A DNA stretch of 64,000 nt from Cristatella mucedo (taxonomy: Eukaryota; Bryozoa; Phylactolaemata; Cristatellidae). Shown here piece after piece: positions 44,061 through 58,275 of the stretch (position 1 is the first letter of the stretch; the number at the start of each line of letters is the position of its first letter). The position numbers and the translations under genes are program-made. A model generated the notes under the pieces. It did not search any database. It was not told the DNA's origin and worked only from the letters and a program-made list of their open reading frames with translations. Location: contig WPIO01000034.1 in assembly GCA_009760855.2 (NCBI GenBank), positions 984,501-1,048,500 on the forward strand, written 5' to 3'.

Positions 44061-46690
44061 CCACTGAGTCGTTGAGACTTTACGGAGTTACAGACAAAGA
44101 AATACAAACACGCCTGAATTTTTTACTTGCGGAATGTCTGGCGAGAGCGGAATTTATACGGAAGTTCTATTTTGGGTATCAGGCGCCGTTCATCTTTTCA
44201 ACACACCCAGCTTCACAAGAGCGCCCAACTTCCGCGGCGAGACCCGTGGGCGGAGACGAGGGTCCCTCTGTGAGCTCATGCTGTCTCTTGTGGCTTCTGA
44301 ATCGGCATCCGTCTGTAAGCTGCGCTTCTTAGAAAAAAACTTTATTATGGCAAAGAATAAGGAAACCAGAAAAATGGCGGTGCTATCTTCCGGTAGCCCC
44401 GACTTGCGTTTTGCTGTGAGCTTGCAATATGGTCTAGCACATTATCCACACCTTAACGAATTCGCACAGCAATTTCAACGGCTGCTACGATTGCAACGTC
44501 CGAGTACTCAGTCTAAAGCCTCGATCGGCTGAAAAGTTTCCCAAGGATCTCCTCGTCCGAAGACGGACGGGTGACGGGTGCTCGGACCTCTTATTTATTA
44601 ATATTATTATTTATTCTTATTTAACTCATGCTGAAATGTAAACGAAAGCGTTGGCTTCTGAGCGACTTCTCGAGCGTCTCCCGTGTTGCCCGCGCACGAT
44701 TACGGTGTGTTTTAGTACGATGCGGGCCTTCGTTCGGAAGACCGTGACAGCTCCGCAGTCGAGTTCGCCTACTTTCTGCCTGCGAGAGTAACACTGCAGG
44801 AATTTGGGATCGCTTAGATAAATAATAAAGATAACGATATATATAAATAAAAGATAAAGGATAAAGGAGCCGCCGCAACGCAGGGCACCGAACGCGCTCG
44901 GGTCATTCAGACTGCAACAATTCCCATGGCCTCTCTACCGGAAGTTTCCGTGGAAGTTCCGGAAGTTCCCATGGCCTCTCTACCGGATGATTCCTCGAGC
45001 TGTCAACCGTGTTCAGCATCATCTAGAGGTCATGAGGCCAGCCTTTAACGACCGAGCTATAAATCAGGCCTTTCGAAAAACAATACTATTAGTATTGTCT
45101 TTGTAATTTTCAAAGCAAACAGTAAATATATTTTTATTTTAAATGTAAGCAATTCAGTGCACTATTATTGTAACTGTAAACAATAAGATATTATCGTTGT
45201 CATAAATTGTGTTTTGAAGTAAATACAATATATTGATATGCATGTTCAATAAAACTATGGCTGAATGTTGATCGCAAAAAATATTTTTTGTTTAAATCTC
45301 TCACATCAGTGACTCAATATTTTTCCTCGTCCTCGTCAATCGTTTCCCGGTCATATTCTTCTTCCGTTCCTTCGTCGTTTACAGTTACAGCTACCAGTGG
45401 CAAATTCCACAGATCTCCATTTTCTGGAGGCAAACAGAAACTTCTAGCGTGCGCGGTTGTAGACTTTAATATTTCTGAGAATATACCCGCTTGCTACTGT
45501 CTACAATCTTTCTGAGAATATACCTGCTTGTCTACTCGACTCCGTGAGCAGTGGCGTCTTCGACTTTCCTAAGTTCCCAGCTCGGACTTCGATGCGAGAA
45601 GATGTGCAGCAGCTTCGCCGTTGAACTCCACGTGGATCACAGCTGTTAAGGCTGTCTAATCGAGAAATGGGGCAAACGGCAGCCGAAAAATCTGGGCCTC
45701 ACTGCCGACTTCTATTTTCCAGGTAGTGAGTGATCCGTTCGCCGGCCATCCCCCCACCTAATGAAGAGACCTGTAACTATATGCAAGTAGAAATTCCACG
45801 AACGCAAGGAACACAACAATAAAGTGGAATCTTCTCACCAGCCGTGAAGCAAGAGGGCGTATTGCGATGACGGACTTGCAAATGTCACAGTAGTTTCTTT
45901 TCAACTGCCGTGACCAATCGAAAGAAAACATAGTGTTTAGCACACAATCAGTATTTTGCGCAAGCGTCGGTGGCATGCCGTACTCCTCCCGAAGCTGCCA
46001 CGAGCGGGTACCTTGCCGAACGACGACGAGGTCGCTTCCTCCCTCCCTCCCCAGCCCCGCGAAAAACGATTGAAATAAACCGAGCCGACACCGAGCAGCA
46101 CTTTCCGCGGGAGCCAGAAAACTGAAATATTTGCCTCTCCTCTAATTAGTACGAACCATTTGTATTTAACTGGCGTTATTCGGATAAGCAGACCACAAGT
46201 AGTGGCAGGTCGTTTTGAGTGCAGGTGACCTGGACACTCTCGGTAGCTCTTTTGAAGGCTTCAGTAAAAGGCTGAATAATTGAATCGCTGCCCCGCTAGA
46301 GAAATTATGTGTCCGCATCTAACGCAACGCGAGATGACCAAGACGCTAGCGATGCCGCAATTGGGGATACCGCGACCTACACCCGCATTTACGACTCCTT
46401 GCAAAATTTTTGGCGCTCAGAACTTTGAATCGCAACAGTGATTGCTGACGCAACGCAGCGGTCTGGCAAGCCAACTGCAAGACTCACCGGTGCTACCCTG
46501 TGGCGGGCACTGCACAAATACAGACAAAAATGCCGTGACGCACTTCAACAAGCCGCTGCGTTAGGCCACTCATAGCTGTCACAAATATCATTTCTCTGCT
46601 CTAAGAAGAATGAGGTCGCATTAACTAGTTTATTTCCAGTGAGGCTCTGTGATTGAATAAAACGAAAGTGCTGGCCGACTCGCTACTAAT
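44060..46690. other. No supported gene
   Basis: Overlapping frames at 43.9-44.5 kb on + (up to 136 codons) have no recognisable domain or splice support. CCATGGCCTCTCTACCGGA occurs twice around 44925-44995. AATAAA is present at about 45247 without an associated gene. Confidence 0.4.
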
Positions 46691-46825
46691 GGCTGTAGGA
46701 CATTCCCCCCCCCCGGACGTTCCCCCAGACATTTCTCCCGGTGGTGGACCCTAGGACTTCCCCCCCGGACATTTCCCCCGGTCAGGACATTTCCCCTATG
46801 TTGATAAATGCATAACTAAGAATAC

Positions 46826-46885
<60 letters not shown>

Positions 46886-47282
46886 TATCAAATGAAGTTA
46901 ACGCTCCATTGAAATAGAACCAGCTCAGTATAATTGGAAGGGTGGATGGGTTGGAAGGATAGTTTCGAATAGGGCGAGCAGCGGCGGCAGCAGCAGGTGT
47001 GACTGCAGCGGTGGCGGCGGCGGCTGCGCTGGCAGCCAGCGGCGTCGGCGAGCTATCCAGTTCCGCAGGAGTTCGGTCCCGCTCGACTTCGCCAGGCACG
47101 TGTCGGTACCCGTCAAAGTGGGCGCGCGTTACGGCATGCCACGCGCTTTTGCAAATGTTCGCGAAGAATCAAATGTCTATTGAGTATAACTCAGTCTCAA
47201 GAAATCTCGTTCCGCACCTAATAAGCACTTATTAAAGCTCGGAATACGAGCAAGGGTGGATTTAGGCGGCGGCGGTGCAGTC

Positions 47283-47850
47283 CGCCCTAAACCCTAAATA
47301 CTAAATTATAAACCCTCAACCCTAAACTCTGAACAATGAATCTCAAACCCTAAACCCTGTACACTAAAACCCTAAATAATTGACCCTAAAACCCTAAAAC
47401 TCTAAAAACCTAAAACTCTAAAACCCTTTAACCCTAAAACCCTAAGACCCTAAAACCCTAAACCCCTAGAAAATTAAAACCCTAAAACCCTAAACCATTA
47501 AACCCTAAACCCTAAACCCTAGAAATCTAGCGGTTAAGGTGCTCGCCCCGACCAAGGTCTAACTGAGGTCGTGGGCTCGAGCCCCGAGGCATATGTGAAG
47601 CGCCTGAATAGAGATTAAGTTCTCTTGGGGCGCTATATAAATGAGTTATATTTTATTTTTATTTAAAACCCTAAAACCCTAAACCCTTAAACCCCTAAAC
47701 CCTTGAACCCTTAAACGCTTAAACCCTAAAAATCTCAACCCTAAAAATATAAAACCGTAAACCCTAAATTCTAAACCATAAACCCTAAGCCCCAAACCCT
47801 AAACCCTAAACCCTTAACCCTAGAACCCTAAACCCTTAACCCCAAACCGT
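47283..47850 (-). repeat. Degenerate CCCTAAA array
   Basis: About 430 bp of imperfect AACCCTAAAACCCTA units (7- and 8-bp variants), interrupted by the SINE1 at about 47527-47664. Confidence 0.93.
47527..47664 (+). mobile_element. SINE family 1 copy nested in the telomere-like array
   Basis: The best-preserved copy: CTAGCGGTTAAGGTGCTCGC (A box), GGTCGTGGGCTCGAGCCCCG (B-box region), GTGAAGCGCCTGAATAGAGA, TTAAGTTCTCTTGGGGCGCT, then ATAAATGAGT and a T-rich (ATTTT)n end. Array sequence resumes immediately on both sides. Confidence 0.95.
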
Positions 47851-47924
47851 ATTCCCGGGAAATATCCTAACCAAGGGGGCAAATGTCCGGGGTGGGGAAC
47901 TTCCAAGGGGGAAATGTCCGTACC

Positions 47925-49730
47925 TTCTAAGATGAACGCACAAGTCAGTCATCGTAAGGAGGTCGTCATACATCGGAAGCCGTGGTGAGTCTGTTGAGGC
48001 ATTAGCTCTAAAACTAGACTTGAACTTCTTGCTAGGTTGATTATATTAGTTGGAAGCAAGTTGGAATGCAAACGAGATGGAATGTAAGAGTTTAGATCTG
48101 TCACTACTTAACTAAAATTATTTCTGTCACTACTAGTTTTAGTGCCTTCGTTAGGAACTATTTGTGGGCAGACTGGGCGAAGTGGCTTAAGATCTCCTGG
48201 CTAGTCCTGTATTCTTAATGAGTGGCCTCAGAGCAACCTTTTTAAAAGAAACAAATACCTCAGGGTAGTGACATACCAATTAAATTCGCTCTGCACGTAA
48301 AAATAAGATTTCTGGATCGCACAGGAATACTGGTGGGCATGTATTGGGTGTACAGGGATAGTAGTCTTTTTCAACTGAAGATGAACCTCCTAATGAGGTT
48401 CTAGTTGCTGGCTTGAATGCGGACATTTAATTGCTGCGAATGGCTTCAAACGAACGCATATTTACAGACTTGCAAAGAGCGCCTTGACTTGACGATACCG
48501 TGTCGAATTCAAAGGTTTAGTCAAAGCGTCAGCACGATTGATAACTCGTGTCATTCAGATTTATGTATATTAGCTGACAATTTGTTCGCCTTTGCCACCT
48601 TTTTCGCGTCCATGGGCTCATCCTGCGGGTCGTGTACAGTGTACAGGGGACTTGTTTCACAGCACCAACTTTCAACTCTTTACGACGACTCTTCCGTGCC
48701 GATTTTGGCGCTTCATTTTTAGTGTTTTTCTGTTAAACGTTTTTGCACTTGTATTACTTGCACTTCCTCAATTGTCATCTCAACTTATCTTTGCTTGCAC
48801 TTTTTCTTGTTGCTGGCTATCGGCCGTACACTTCGCGCCTTTTAGGTTTAAAGAGCGGCAAGGAAAGATCTCCATATTAGCAAGCACTTACTAACCAGGC
48901 TTTGTAAAGACACAGGCTGACATATGTATGTATGTATATGTATAAATTTCTGAATTTGTCTGCTGCGAGTGTCACGGGATGAAAGAGCTTGTAGGATTTC
49001 CCAATTGAATCACACCAATGATCGTCAAATCTCCGCCGCACCACTAGTTGCATTCGCGTAAGCGTTGTTTCTAATTACAGTCCTTTCATGCAAACACTCG
49101 GCGATACACGATAAGAATTAAAGAGTAACGGTTATGATAATAATGACAACATTAGGACGTTCACTAAGCTCCGCCGCCGCTTCGCTAAGCTCCGCTAAGC
49201 CGTGGACCGCGGCGCAAGACTGGCGCTCTGTGCTCGTATCCAAAATGACAGCATGCAGCATGTCAACTTGATGACAAAACAACAAACAAACTGAATGACA
49301 AACAAACTGACTGTGTGACCGCGTCAACTTCGCAGCCGAGTCACCGTGCGTTCAGCTGTGCAGCCTTGACGGAAACTCCGTTACGGCTTGGTAAAGATGC
49401 CACGGCCAAAGCTGGTCCGCGGATGTGCGATCTCGCCGCGTCTGGACTCGCTCGGCTCGCCGCTCGCACACGTCTTCCGGTTGCGGTTGCAGCGCAGTGC
49501 TTGCATCCGGCTCGTAGCTCAATGGCGTCTGCCAGTGCGAGCGTCGCAACTGCCGCAGTGCACCGCATCTCGATGACCCGAAATCGCTTCCGTGGCCCAG
49601 AAGGTGTCGGTGAATCGCCCGCATCCGGTACAGCCACGAACTTCTAGGGACTTTTAGCCTCATGCTCTATGCCTACCTGGCCTAAAGTATTTCGTAGACG
49701 ACAGGCTACGCATCGTACTAAGCGCCCCTA
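47925..49730. other. No recognisable gene
   Basis: A short (TATG)n run at 48917-48940. A GC-rich stretch at 49310-49650 has several frames open on both strands at once, with no recognised product. Confidence 0.4.
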
Positions 49731-49732
49731 CC

Positions 49733-49794
49733 AACGTAAACCGCTGCGGTTTACGTTGCGCTGCTTTTAGCTGCGCAACGTAAATCGACCGCTG
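49733..49794. repeat. Three alternating inverted copies of AACGTAAA
   Basis: AACGTAAACCGC (49733-49744) is followed after one base by its exact reverse complement GCGGTTTACGTT (49746-49757). TTTACGTTGCGC (49750-49761) then pairs with GCGCAACGTAAA further right, so two alternative hairpins compete. Confidence 0.9.
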
Positions 49795-50135
49795 CGAATC
49801 TTGTTGAGGACCTTGAGCCTTGAGCTACTACATTTTAAAGTCCGGAACTAACTGGAAACAACTTATTTCGTTCCCTGAGAATCGCTCTTTGCGTGCTCGC
49901 GCTCGCTGAAATAGTTTATGTTATAAACAGCCAAGAGACACGAGCTGAACTTTCACCTCAGGCTAGATTCATAGTGAGAGTTGCAATTATTGTATGCGGC
50001 TACGTGAATGTTCAATTGTTATAACTATTAATAGTCTGTGGGAACTATAGTCGTGGGGTGACAGCAAGGACTTTTACTCACGCCGTGACTGTTAGCAGCA
50101 AGAATAAGCACTTTGGCGCTCTCTCGCAATTTCTC

Positions 50136-50945
<810 letters not shown>

Positions 50946-50999
50946 CGAACCTATGGTCAATAGCAGTTGGCTGCGTGTAACTACTGTGTACCCATCTGA

Positions 51000-53900
51000 T
51001 TGTGCTTTGTGTGCGTTCTGCGCATGAACCAGCTTTAGCAGATTTAGAGCGAGGCTTGTTATCTTTCCTCCTCTAGCAGGCGTGTCCTAGAATGGCAAGG
51101 ACGAATTAATGACGTTCGCACGTTCGGCGTGGGCTCGATTCAGACGCTTCATTCAGTAGCCATAGCGCTCGCAGCACTCCATTAGCTATACAAACCTACT
51201 TTCACTTTTCAAGTCTTCTGTGTGAATCATAATTTTCGCAACATTTCCGCAATCACTGCGTCATAACGCATAATTATAATTTTGTTTGCTTACGCTAGCA
51301 AACATTTGCGTAAGAGTATAACTCAGTAGGCCAGAAGGAACCTGCAGGAAATGCTAACATCTACATAAATTCTCCTTAAAAAAAAGAAGCGAAAATATGC
51401 GCAGTTGTCTTCTTCGTGTGATTTTTGCACAGTAAAAATCAGCAATAAATAATAAAACTCCAGAGAAATCAGCAATCTCCAGCACGATGCACAGGAAAAT
51501 TTTAATTGCATTTATGAATAATTGTAACCAGCGCATCGTCACGGAATAGAAAAGCACGTAGAATACAAATTATAATTAAATTTGAGAACTATACCTCATC
51601 GCAATCGAATCTCTAATTTATCCTCGTATCGTAGAGCGTCCGTTGTCTTTCAAGATGCAATTGAACGCAGAAAGCACGCAACTAACGTCATCTCCGTATT
51701 GAAATGAGCGGACGAAATACGAATCGGCAGCTGCCGCTCTTTTCTCTAGCTCTGCTCTCTCCGCCGACCTCTTAATGTGAACTCGCGGGCCCGGAAGAAG
51801 TTTGAGAGCATGAGCTTTAGCCGTTCTGCACTTAGCGCCGACCCAAGGCCTTACAGTGGATCTGCTGTATTCACTTTTTATGTTCTGTAGGCAGCTCGGA
51901 CTGCGGTCATAGCTTTGAGAATGCTGGCGGCCCTAAAATACGATAAAAACCGAGCGAGCTTGACGTAGCCTCGCAACTTTTCTGACAGCTTAATGAATGC
52001 ATTACGAATCAAGAAGAGCAGTACAGAGAATTAAGATTATCGCGAGCAAGATTCTCAAGCTCCTATTTATTCCGTGCTGTTCCTGCCCTTTCACCCAAAC
52101 CTCAGCAATGGCATCCAAAATAAATTTCCGACAACGTCAGAGAGCCGACGATTCGAGGTGCGTGCTTGGGGCACTGACAACTCCATCTTTGGCAAAGCGT
52201 CGTAGTACTTATGAGTCTTTTAAGCTAGTAAAGGAGCTTTAGCCGTCAATGCACTAAACCCAGCTCTCAGAATAGTGTTCCAATGTATCCAGGACTTGGC
52301 CTCACTCGCACACCTAAACTCCAAATAAATCGCGTAACCCCGAGGTTGTCGCTATTGGTCAACAACGGCACAGCCGGTACTCAAGACAGCAGCCTGCGTT
52401 TTCGAAAAGGAAGTTGCAAGCAGTTTCGGCTTAAGCTTTTCGCCTTACACTAAAAACGGAGCCGCAGATCCGTGGCTTATTCGGTAGCCGTAGTACCGGA
52501 TGTTAATTAAACAGCCGTCTGCCCTCCTTCGTTAATATGTGCCAGTAGCGTTTATACGGGTTCAACGTTCAAGCAAGCCAGTTTCATCTAGCACACGTAA
52601 AATCTGCGCAGCGTGCAAAAGACCCGCAAAGAGTCAGGGTTTCCGCAAATACCATCCCGCCAGGCTGCGGCAAAACTTGGAACGGTAACTCAGTGGCACA
52701 CATGCTTGCGTTGCTCGGGCGTGTTCATTTGATTAGCAGGTACTCTTCCGTTATGGCATAATTAAAATGCCTAGAAGAGACGCGGTTCCTTTAGGGCCTT
52801 TACACATGTAAAACCGCTGTAAAATATCGCTATTGCTATCTTTAGTGAAATGATCTTTCGTCTTTGTGACTTGAATCGACTCATATCACTCAGCAGATGA
52901 AAGGTTTACAGCCCTCCAGTTGATATTAGCCACCAGCTCGGGCTTGCAAAAGCGTTTTACGGTGCTTTTGTGCGTACATTTTGAGTCGCAATTGATCCTG
53001 TATCACAAATAGTCGGTAACCCATTGTGGACAGCATACGTCTCAAAATGCGACTGCTTGACAAGAAACCGTTAAGCGCTGAGTTTACGGTCATTCGTGGA
53101 TGCTCCAAGAAACTGTCTGCCTATTTATACTACGCTGGAGCTACCATAGTGCGCTATTAAAAGCTGCCAAGACGCCGAAACTTCGGGGTGCTAAATTGGC
53201 TAGATTATAACTATGTAAACTACACCAAGCACGCGCCGGTACACAGACGACGAAAGGCAGACACCTGGAGGGGTGGGGGCTTAAGCACTGGCGTATTCCT
53301 TCAACGATCGTGGCGTTACACCGCACGGCCATTCACCGCTCCATCCTGTTTCCCACCATCTCCTCCTCTTCAGGCAGCGACTCACACTTGTAAAAACACC
53401 AACTCATTCAACCGTATACCAAAATAATCCATAAACCAGTTAAACAATAAATCCACAAAAACCATAAACCGCAACTTATATTAATTGTATTCACAGGCTC
53501 ATGTACTATAAAGGCTTTAAATCGACCGTGCTATTATCCAGGGCCCGGTCGCATACAAATCGAAGCTGCGTAGTGGCTGTCGGTTGTGCTTCCGGCGTTA
53601 ACACTAGCATGCTGGGCTGATTTGAGCTCCAGGCGACGGAGACGTCGCTATGTGTAATACCCTTCGTTGGACGCCGGTAAACTTACGTTGCTTTTAAAAA
53701 GGCTTGTCTACTTTATGAATATGGACTTTGTGTGTTAAGGTAGAGAACGCTCGTCTGTCGCTGCCGTGTAGAGCTACGTGCCGGCATACGTGCGTGGATG
53801 ATTATGATTGCAGCGCCTACCACTCGCTCGTTGTTATTCCAATATTCAGGCGTCGTCATTATTCGCCGAGTGTCGGCTGAGACGGACGCCTCCGTGACGA

Positions 53901-54160
53901 GTTCTACTTTTGCGGCTCGTTTCAGTGGAAACGTTGAAGCCACACGCCAGTTTGCAATGGTGCCACTACATTTGTACACCGCGGATCATGCCTGGCATTT
54001 TTGCATACCAGTTTTTGCTTGGTGAGTCAGGCCTTTTGGTAATGCTGCGATGTGATCCTGAAGTTTGCGGCATATATAGTGCCCACGGTTTGGCACTCCA
54101 GCCAGAAAATACCCTGGCCACGACCGAGCTGTCATAGTTCGTGGATTTACTCGGAATTTT
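51000..54160. other. No supported gene
   Basis: Short frames only. A decayed LINE tail may lie at 52765-52815 (AATGCCTAGAAGAGACGCGG then TTCCTTTAGGGC). Confidence 0.4.
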
Positions 54161-54167
54161 GAATGTA

Positions 54168-54303
54168 ATTCATCGCTATAGCGCCCCAAAAGAACTTGAT
54201 ATCCATTCAGGCGCTTCACATGTGACTCAAGGCTTGAGTCCGCGACCTCAGCGAGACCTCGGTCGGGGCGAGCACCTTAACCGCTTGACCGATCCAGCAC
54301 GGT
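54168..54303 (-). mobile_element. SINE family 1 copy
   Basis: Reverse-oriented: ATAGCGCCCCAAAAGAACTT, CATTCAGGCGCTTCACATGT, TTGAGTCCGCGACCTCAG (B-box region) and GGGGCGAGCACCTTAACCGC (A box). Confidence 0.92.
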
Positions 54304-54309
54304 GAATAG

Positions 54310-55270
54310 AATGTCGGCGCTTGCGAGCTGTGGCCTCTCGCCTATCGCGTACCCGGAAGGCGATGCCAAGGCGAGCCGTCGCAAGTGCTAGCTGAGAATT
54401 CGCGATCGTATTTGTGAATCTTCGCAGCCCGCTCATCGAAACGCTGTCAGCAAAATCGGCTTGGCGCCGCTGCACCGCCGCCGCCGCCGCGAGTGGGTTG
54501 AGTGGCGGCACCGCGCGTGGTTGGCATTGGCTGTCTGGCGGCTGCTCCTTAGCGAGGGGTGAGGCGTTTTGACCGCTGCTTCGACCAAGCCTTTCCTGTT
54601 TCAAAGAGCTGAGCACTCTAGCTGCAGAGGCGGAGAAAGCTGCTGCCGCCACTCGGAGAGGCGGCAGGTGACTAGCTGTTGGCGCACACAGCGAGCTGAC
54701 TTATCACTCTCTGCTAGCCGCCGTCTTGATGTCTACGTTTCCGTGAATAGAGCCGGAGCTTTTTAAAACGAGAGACGGCGCATGGAGACGAGAGCATCGC
54801 CGGTGAACCGCTCGGACATTTTGAAGCGCACGCACGTGACTCGGCTCGGAGCAGTGCCTGGCTCAGCGTCCGAAGCACTTTCTTGGTGACTGGTGCAACA
54901 ATCGAATCATCCGCGAAAGATGTACGACGGAAGTTAGATTCGATTACACAATCCGAGGGGGAGCTTGAGTGCGGGGTGGGGTGGGGAATCGCCTGGAAGT
55001 GCAGTGGGTGAAAAGGCGCGATTGATTGTGATATGAGAGCCCCGACGGTTTCAGAGAGGGGTTCGGCGACTCATGAGAGACCAGGACAGCTCCATGATCC
55101 CTAGGAAACGATCGAGGAGGGAGGGAGAGCGGGTCCATTGCAAACCTTCTTGCCAATAAGCGACCTTTCGGAGAGGAAGATCAATTAAGTGCCGCTAACA
55201 CTCATTGTTCCTAGCTATATTCAAAACGTTCGCACTTAATTTTGTTACAAACGAGGTTTAGCCACTTCAG
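54310..55270. other. GC-rich interval, no recognisable gene
   Basis: Frames open on both strands at 54.25-54.77 kb, without recognised content. A G-rich stretch (GGGGTGGGGTGGGGAATCGC) lies at about 54970. Confidence 0.4.
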
Positions 55271-55280
55271 AAGTTCGTCA

Positions 55281-55321
<41 letters not shown>

Positions 55322-55336
55322 ACACACACACACACT
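55281..55336. repeat. (CA)n microsatellite
   Basis: CA run with a single TA interruption. Confidence 0.97.
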
Positions 55337-55774
55337 AGAACACACACGCCCAGCTGAACGCAGTAGTAGTAGTCGTGGAGGACAGTAGACAGATGAGTAT
55401 GAGCGTCAAAGTGCAAATAAAAACACCTGTAGCTGCTAGCCTGCATCCTTGATGCAAAGCTATAAAATTTCTTGAGCGAGAGGACCACACGTGTCCACAG
55501 ACGTGAATGAAGTAAAACTCTCATAATTTCTGATTACCCTTTTACACAATTCTTAGCACCTTTTCTGACAAAGCGGGCTCCAAAGAAGTTGATATAAGTC
55601 AGCAAAAGCTAATATCTTATAGTGAGGGCCACAATCTTGCTGATTTAGCACGTCAGTGTTTCCCAAGGGGAAGTAGAAGTCCTCCTAGAAATTGAGTCTG
55701 GGCTAGTTATTTTAACAGCCGACCGTCCGCTCACAAGCAGCTCACCTCATGTAATGTCAGATTTAAGTTCAAGC

Positions 55775-57180
55775 ACAATAATAACGATACTAAAAATAAG
55801 CTTGTATATCGCCCTCAGAAAACTTAATATCTCTCTAGGCACCTTTAAATGTGCTGTTAAGGAAGTGCAAGTAAGTCTCGATATATTTAGGAGTGCATGA
55901 GCAGTGTCAGCACGCACAAGCACAGAAAAGATAATGCACAAGGACACTGCAAATGCTGAGAGGAAAAATGTGCCTTCTTAGAATCGATTCGTTTAATAGC
56001 TTTGTTTAAATGAGGTCAAGTCTTCGGATGTCGTGAGTGAGTTCCAAGCTTAGAGAGCATGCTAACTGAAACTACGGTCTCCAAATGTTGTGAGCTTGGC
56101 TCGAGGCAGAGCTAAAAGACCGAGTCAGAAGAATGGGTAGGATGATTGGGGATTATTGATGTATGTAGGATGATTGGTAGTGTGGATAATTAGGCTGCAG
56201 CCAGAGATGAAGGAACCTAAATGTGAGTGACAAAACAATAAGTCGATACACTGCTTGATGGGTTGTCGATGCAGGTCGGTGAAAAGTGGCGTACAGTGAC
56301 AATTGGGACGCTCACGAAAAACAGGCCCAGCTGCTGACACTTGCACCGACTGTGAGTGCCATAGTGCACAGGCCAGACGACCTGCTAATGGTGAGTTATA
56401 GAAGTCGAAAAGTGATAACGCAAATGCCGCGATGACCGTTGTTGCCGTGTGAGCCCTACATAAGCATGCCCGAATTTTTCAGTGTTAATCAATTGAAAGT
56501 AGGCAGACTTGACGGTGGAAAGTCGCATTGGAATAGGACACCCACATTTCTAGTGAATTCGACAGGAGAAGTGCTGGTGAAGTCCATTCGAATGATAAGT
56601 TTTTGAATTTTAGCGTCAAACCATGCTTTCCCGTAGCCATTGAGGCATTTATATCGCTAATTAATTTCTGAAAGTTAGTTGTCGCGGAAGGACAAATGTC
56701 ATCAATCCATGCAGCGAGGGAGTAATGAGTTCGATTTTCTGCTGGAAAACTAGATGAGACCAGAGCGCAGGTACAGATGTGCATCATCGGCATAGAAAGG
56801 AAAGCCGCGATACTCTTGGAGAGAATACGGGCAATAGGCAGGGTACAAATTGTATGCCAGCCGTATGCCAGTCGATGAACAGGCAGTCGTGATATTACGC
56901 ATAATTTCTCAAACTTTATGTAAACCTAGCTCGTCTAATTTCTTTGTTAAACCAATGGCCATCTGGGTGAAGGAGTACAGTGTGAGTAGTCAGATCGGTG
57001 AGCTCGTCAAGAACCTCGGCTAGCTTCGCGTCGTTACGTTTCAACATAGAGGACAAGTCGGAAGACAGATTAAGCAGCAGGGCCTTAAGAGATATTTTTG
57101 TATGGACAGCATCAAAATCGAGTGCCTTCAGGTTTCGCGATTCGCTCGATGATTTCTGACACCAAGGAGAGCACAAACTG
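55775..57180 (-). mobile_element. LINE with internal deletion of the RT core
   Basis: Minus strand, 5' to 3': the endonuclease-RT linker (57176-56916; RNLKALDFDAVHTKISLK, then HPDGHWFNKEIRRAR), then directly the region after RT (56793-56485; NSLEMWVSYSNATFHRQVCL in place of the LGV-FD block), the C-terminal block (56350-56120) and the 3' UTR with tail at 55775-55860. The linker is normally separated from these by about 1 kb of RT, so the core is deleted. Confidence 0.88.
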
Positions 57181-57289
57181 CCGACTGAATGGCATTCAAA
57201 CCGTCAGGGTCATAGGTCAGACAGGGCAAGGGCCACGAAGGTCATTGGTAAGGCGCCCATATTTGTGGCAAAAATAGGACATCACATCA

Positions 57290-58275
57290 CCGGCGAAGCA
57301 TAACAGTGATTCACTGTAGTACGGTGTGCCTCAGGGCTCTGCGCTAGGCACGCTTCTTTTCACGATTTGTACCCTCACTCTTGCTGATGTGATTGCCAGG
57401 CACGATCTAGTCTTTTACCTCAGCGTAGGTGCTTAGATCCTACCCAGCTTTCCAGCACGTCAAACTCTCTCGACAGTCATGCTGCGTGTATTGATGACAT
57501 CCACAAATGGCAGCAAACTTTCATACATAAAATGACGGTCAAACTAGCTTACTAGCTATCGGAACATCAAGCCTGATTCAGACATTGGCAAATTTAACTC
57601 TCAAAAATGGCTCTGCTAGCATATTTCTCGTTGCATCTGCACGCAGTCCTGTTCCAGATTGACCTTTCATTAGGCGAGCGCGTAAGCTCAATACTAAAGT
57701 CTGCCTACTTTCAGCTACATAGCATTGCTAAATTTGGGCTTGCGTACAGAGGGATACCACACTTAAATTGACCCATGCATTTGCGACAGCATGTCTTGAC
57801 TTGTACTACCCATTCCGTGCTGCTCAGCCGGCCTGTGCAATCTCAGCTTACAGTTGTTGCGAAACTTAGCAGCTAGGCTTGTCTTTCGCGAGCGTCTCGG
57901 CTGCTATATCACACCACTTCTAATCACCTTGCAGTGGCTCTCAGTCATCTAGTGCATCCACTTCAAGGTTCAGTCGTTCCTTTACTTTTAAGTAACTCAA
58001 CTCTCTGGCTCCAACCTACCAATCAGACCTACTCCCCATCAGGCTAGGTCCCCTGTTTATGCATGTTGACACTATGCATGTTACCACTGACCATAGTTGC
58101 ATGTTGACTTTGCCCATGTCACCTCTAACCATGTTGCTGTGACTAAAATTGTTTAAGTTGTGGCTAATTATTTCATCACGCTTCTTTTACAGCATATATA
58201 AAGTGCCTAGACGGAGATTTAGCTATCTGAGGGTGCTCTGCAAATTTAGCGTTACTATTATTATTATTATTATTG
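57290..58275 (+). mobile_element. 5'-truncated LINE with RT remnant
   Basis: Starts in RT motif GVPQGSALGTLLFTI (about 57323-57370), followed by DLVFYLS where YADD should be, so the catalytic motif is lost. It continues through the post-RT region (57760-57990) to a 3' UTR and the tail AAAGTGCCTAGACGGAGATT with an (ATT)n end at 58250-58274. It lies tail-away from the minus-strand LINE next to it. Confidence 0.88.

Larger units (their letters stand above)
46698..47919 (-). mobile_element. Telomere-like foldback element, copy B
   Basis: Reverse orientation of copy A with the same module order: GGACATTCCCCCC units at 46698-46795, a TA microsatellite (46829-46881), the core (46890-47280), a CCCTAAA array (47283-47850) and inverted terminal units ending AAATGTCC at 47919. 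GTA flanks both ends (46695-46697 and 47920-47922), a possible 3-bp target duplication that copy A does not confirm. A SINE1 is nested in the array. Confidence 0.82.
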
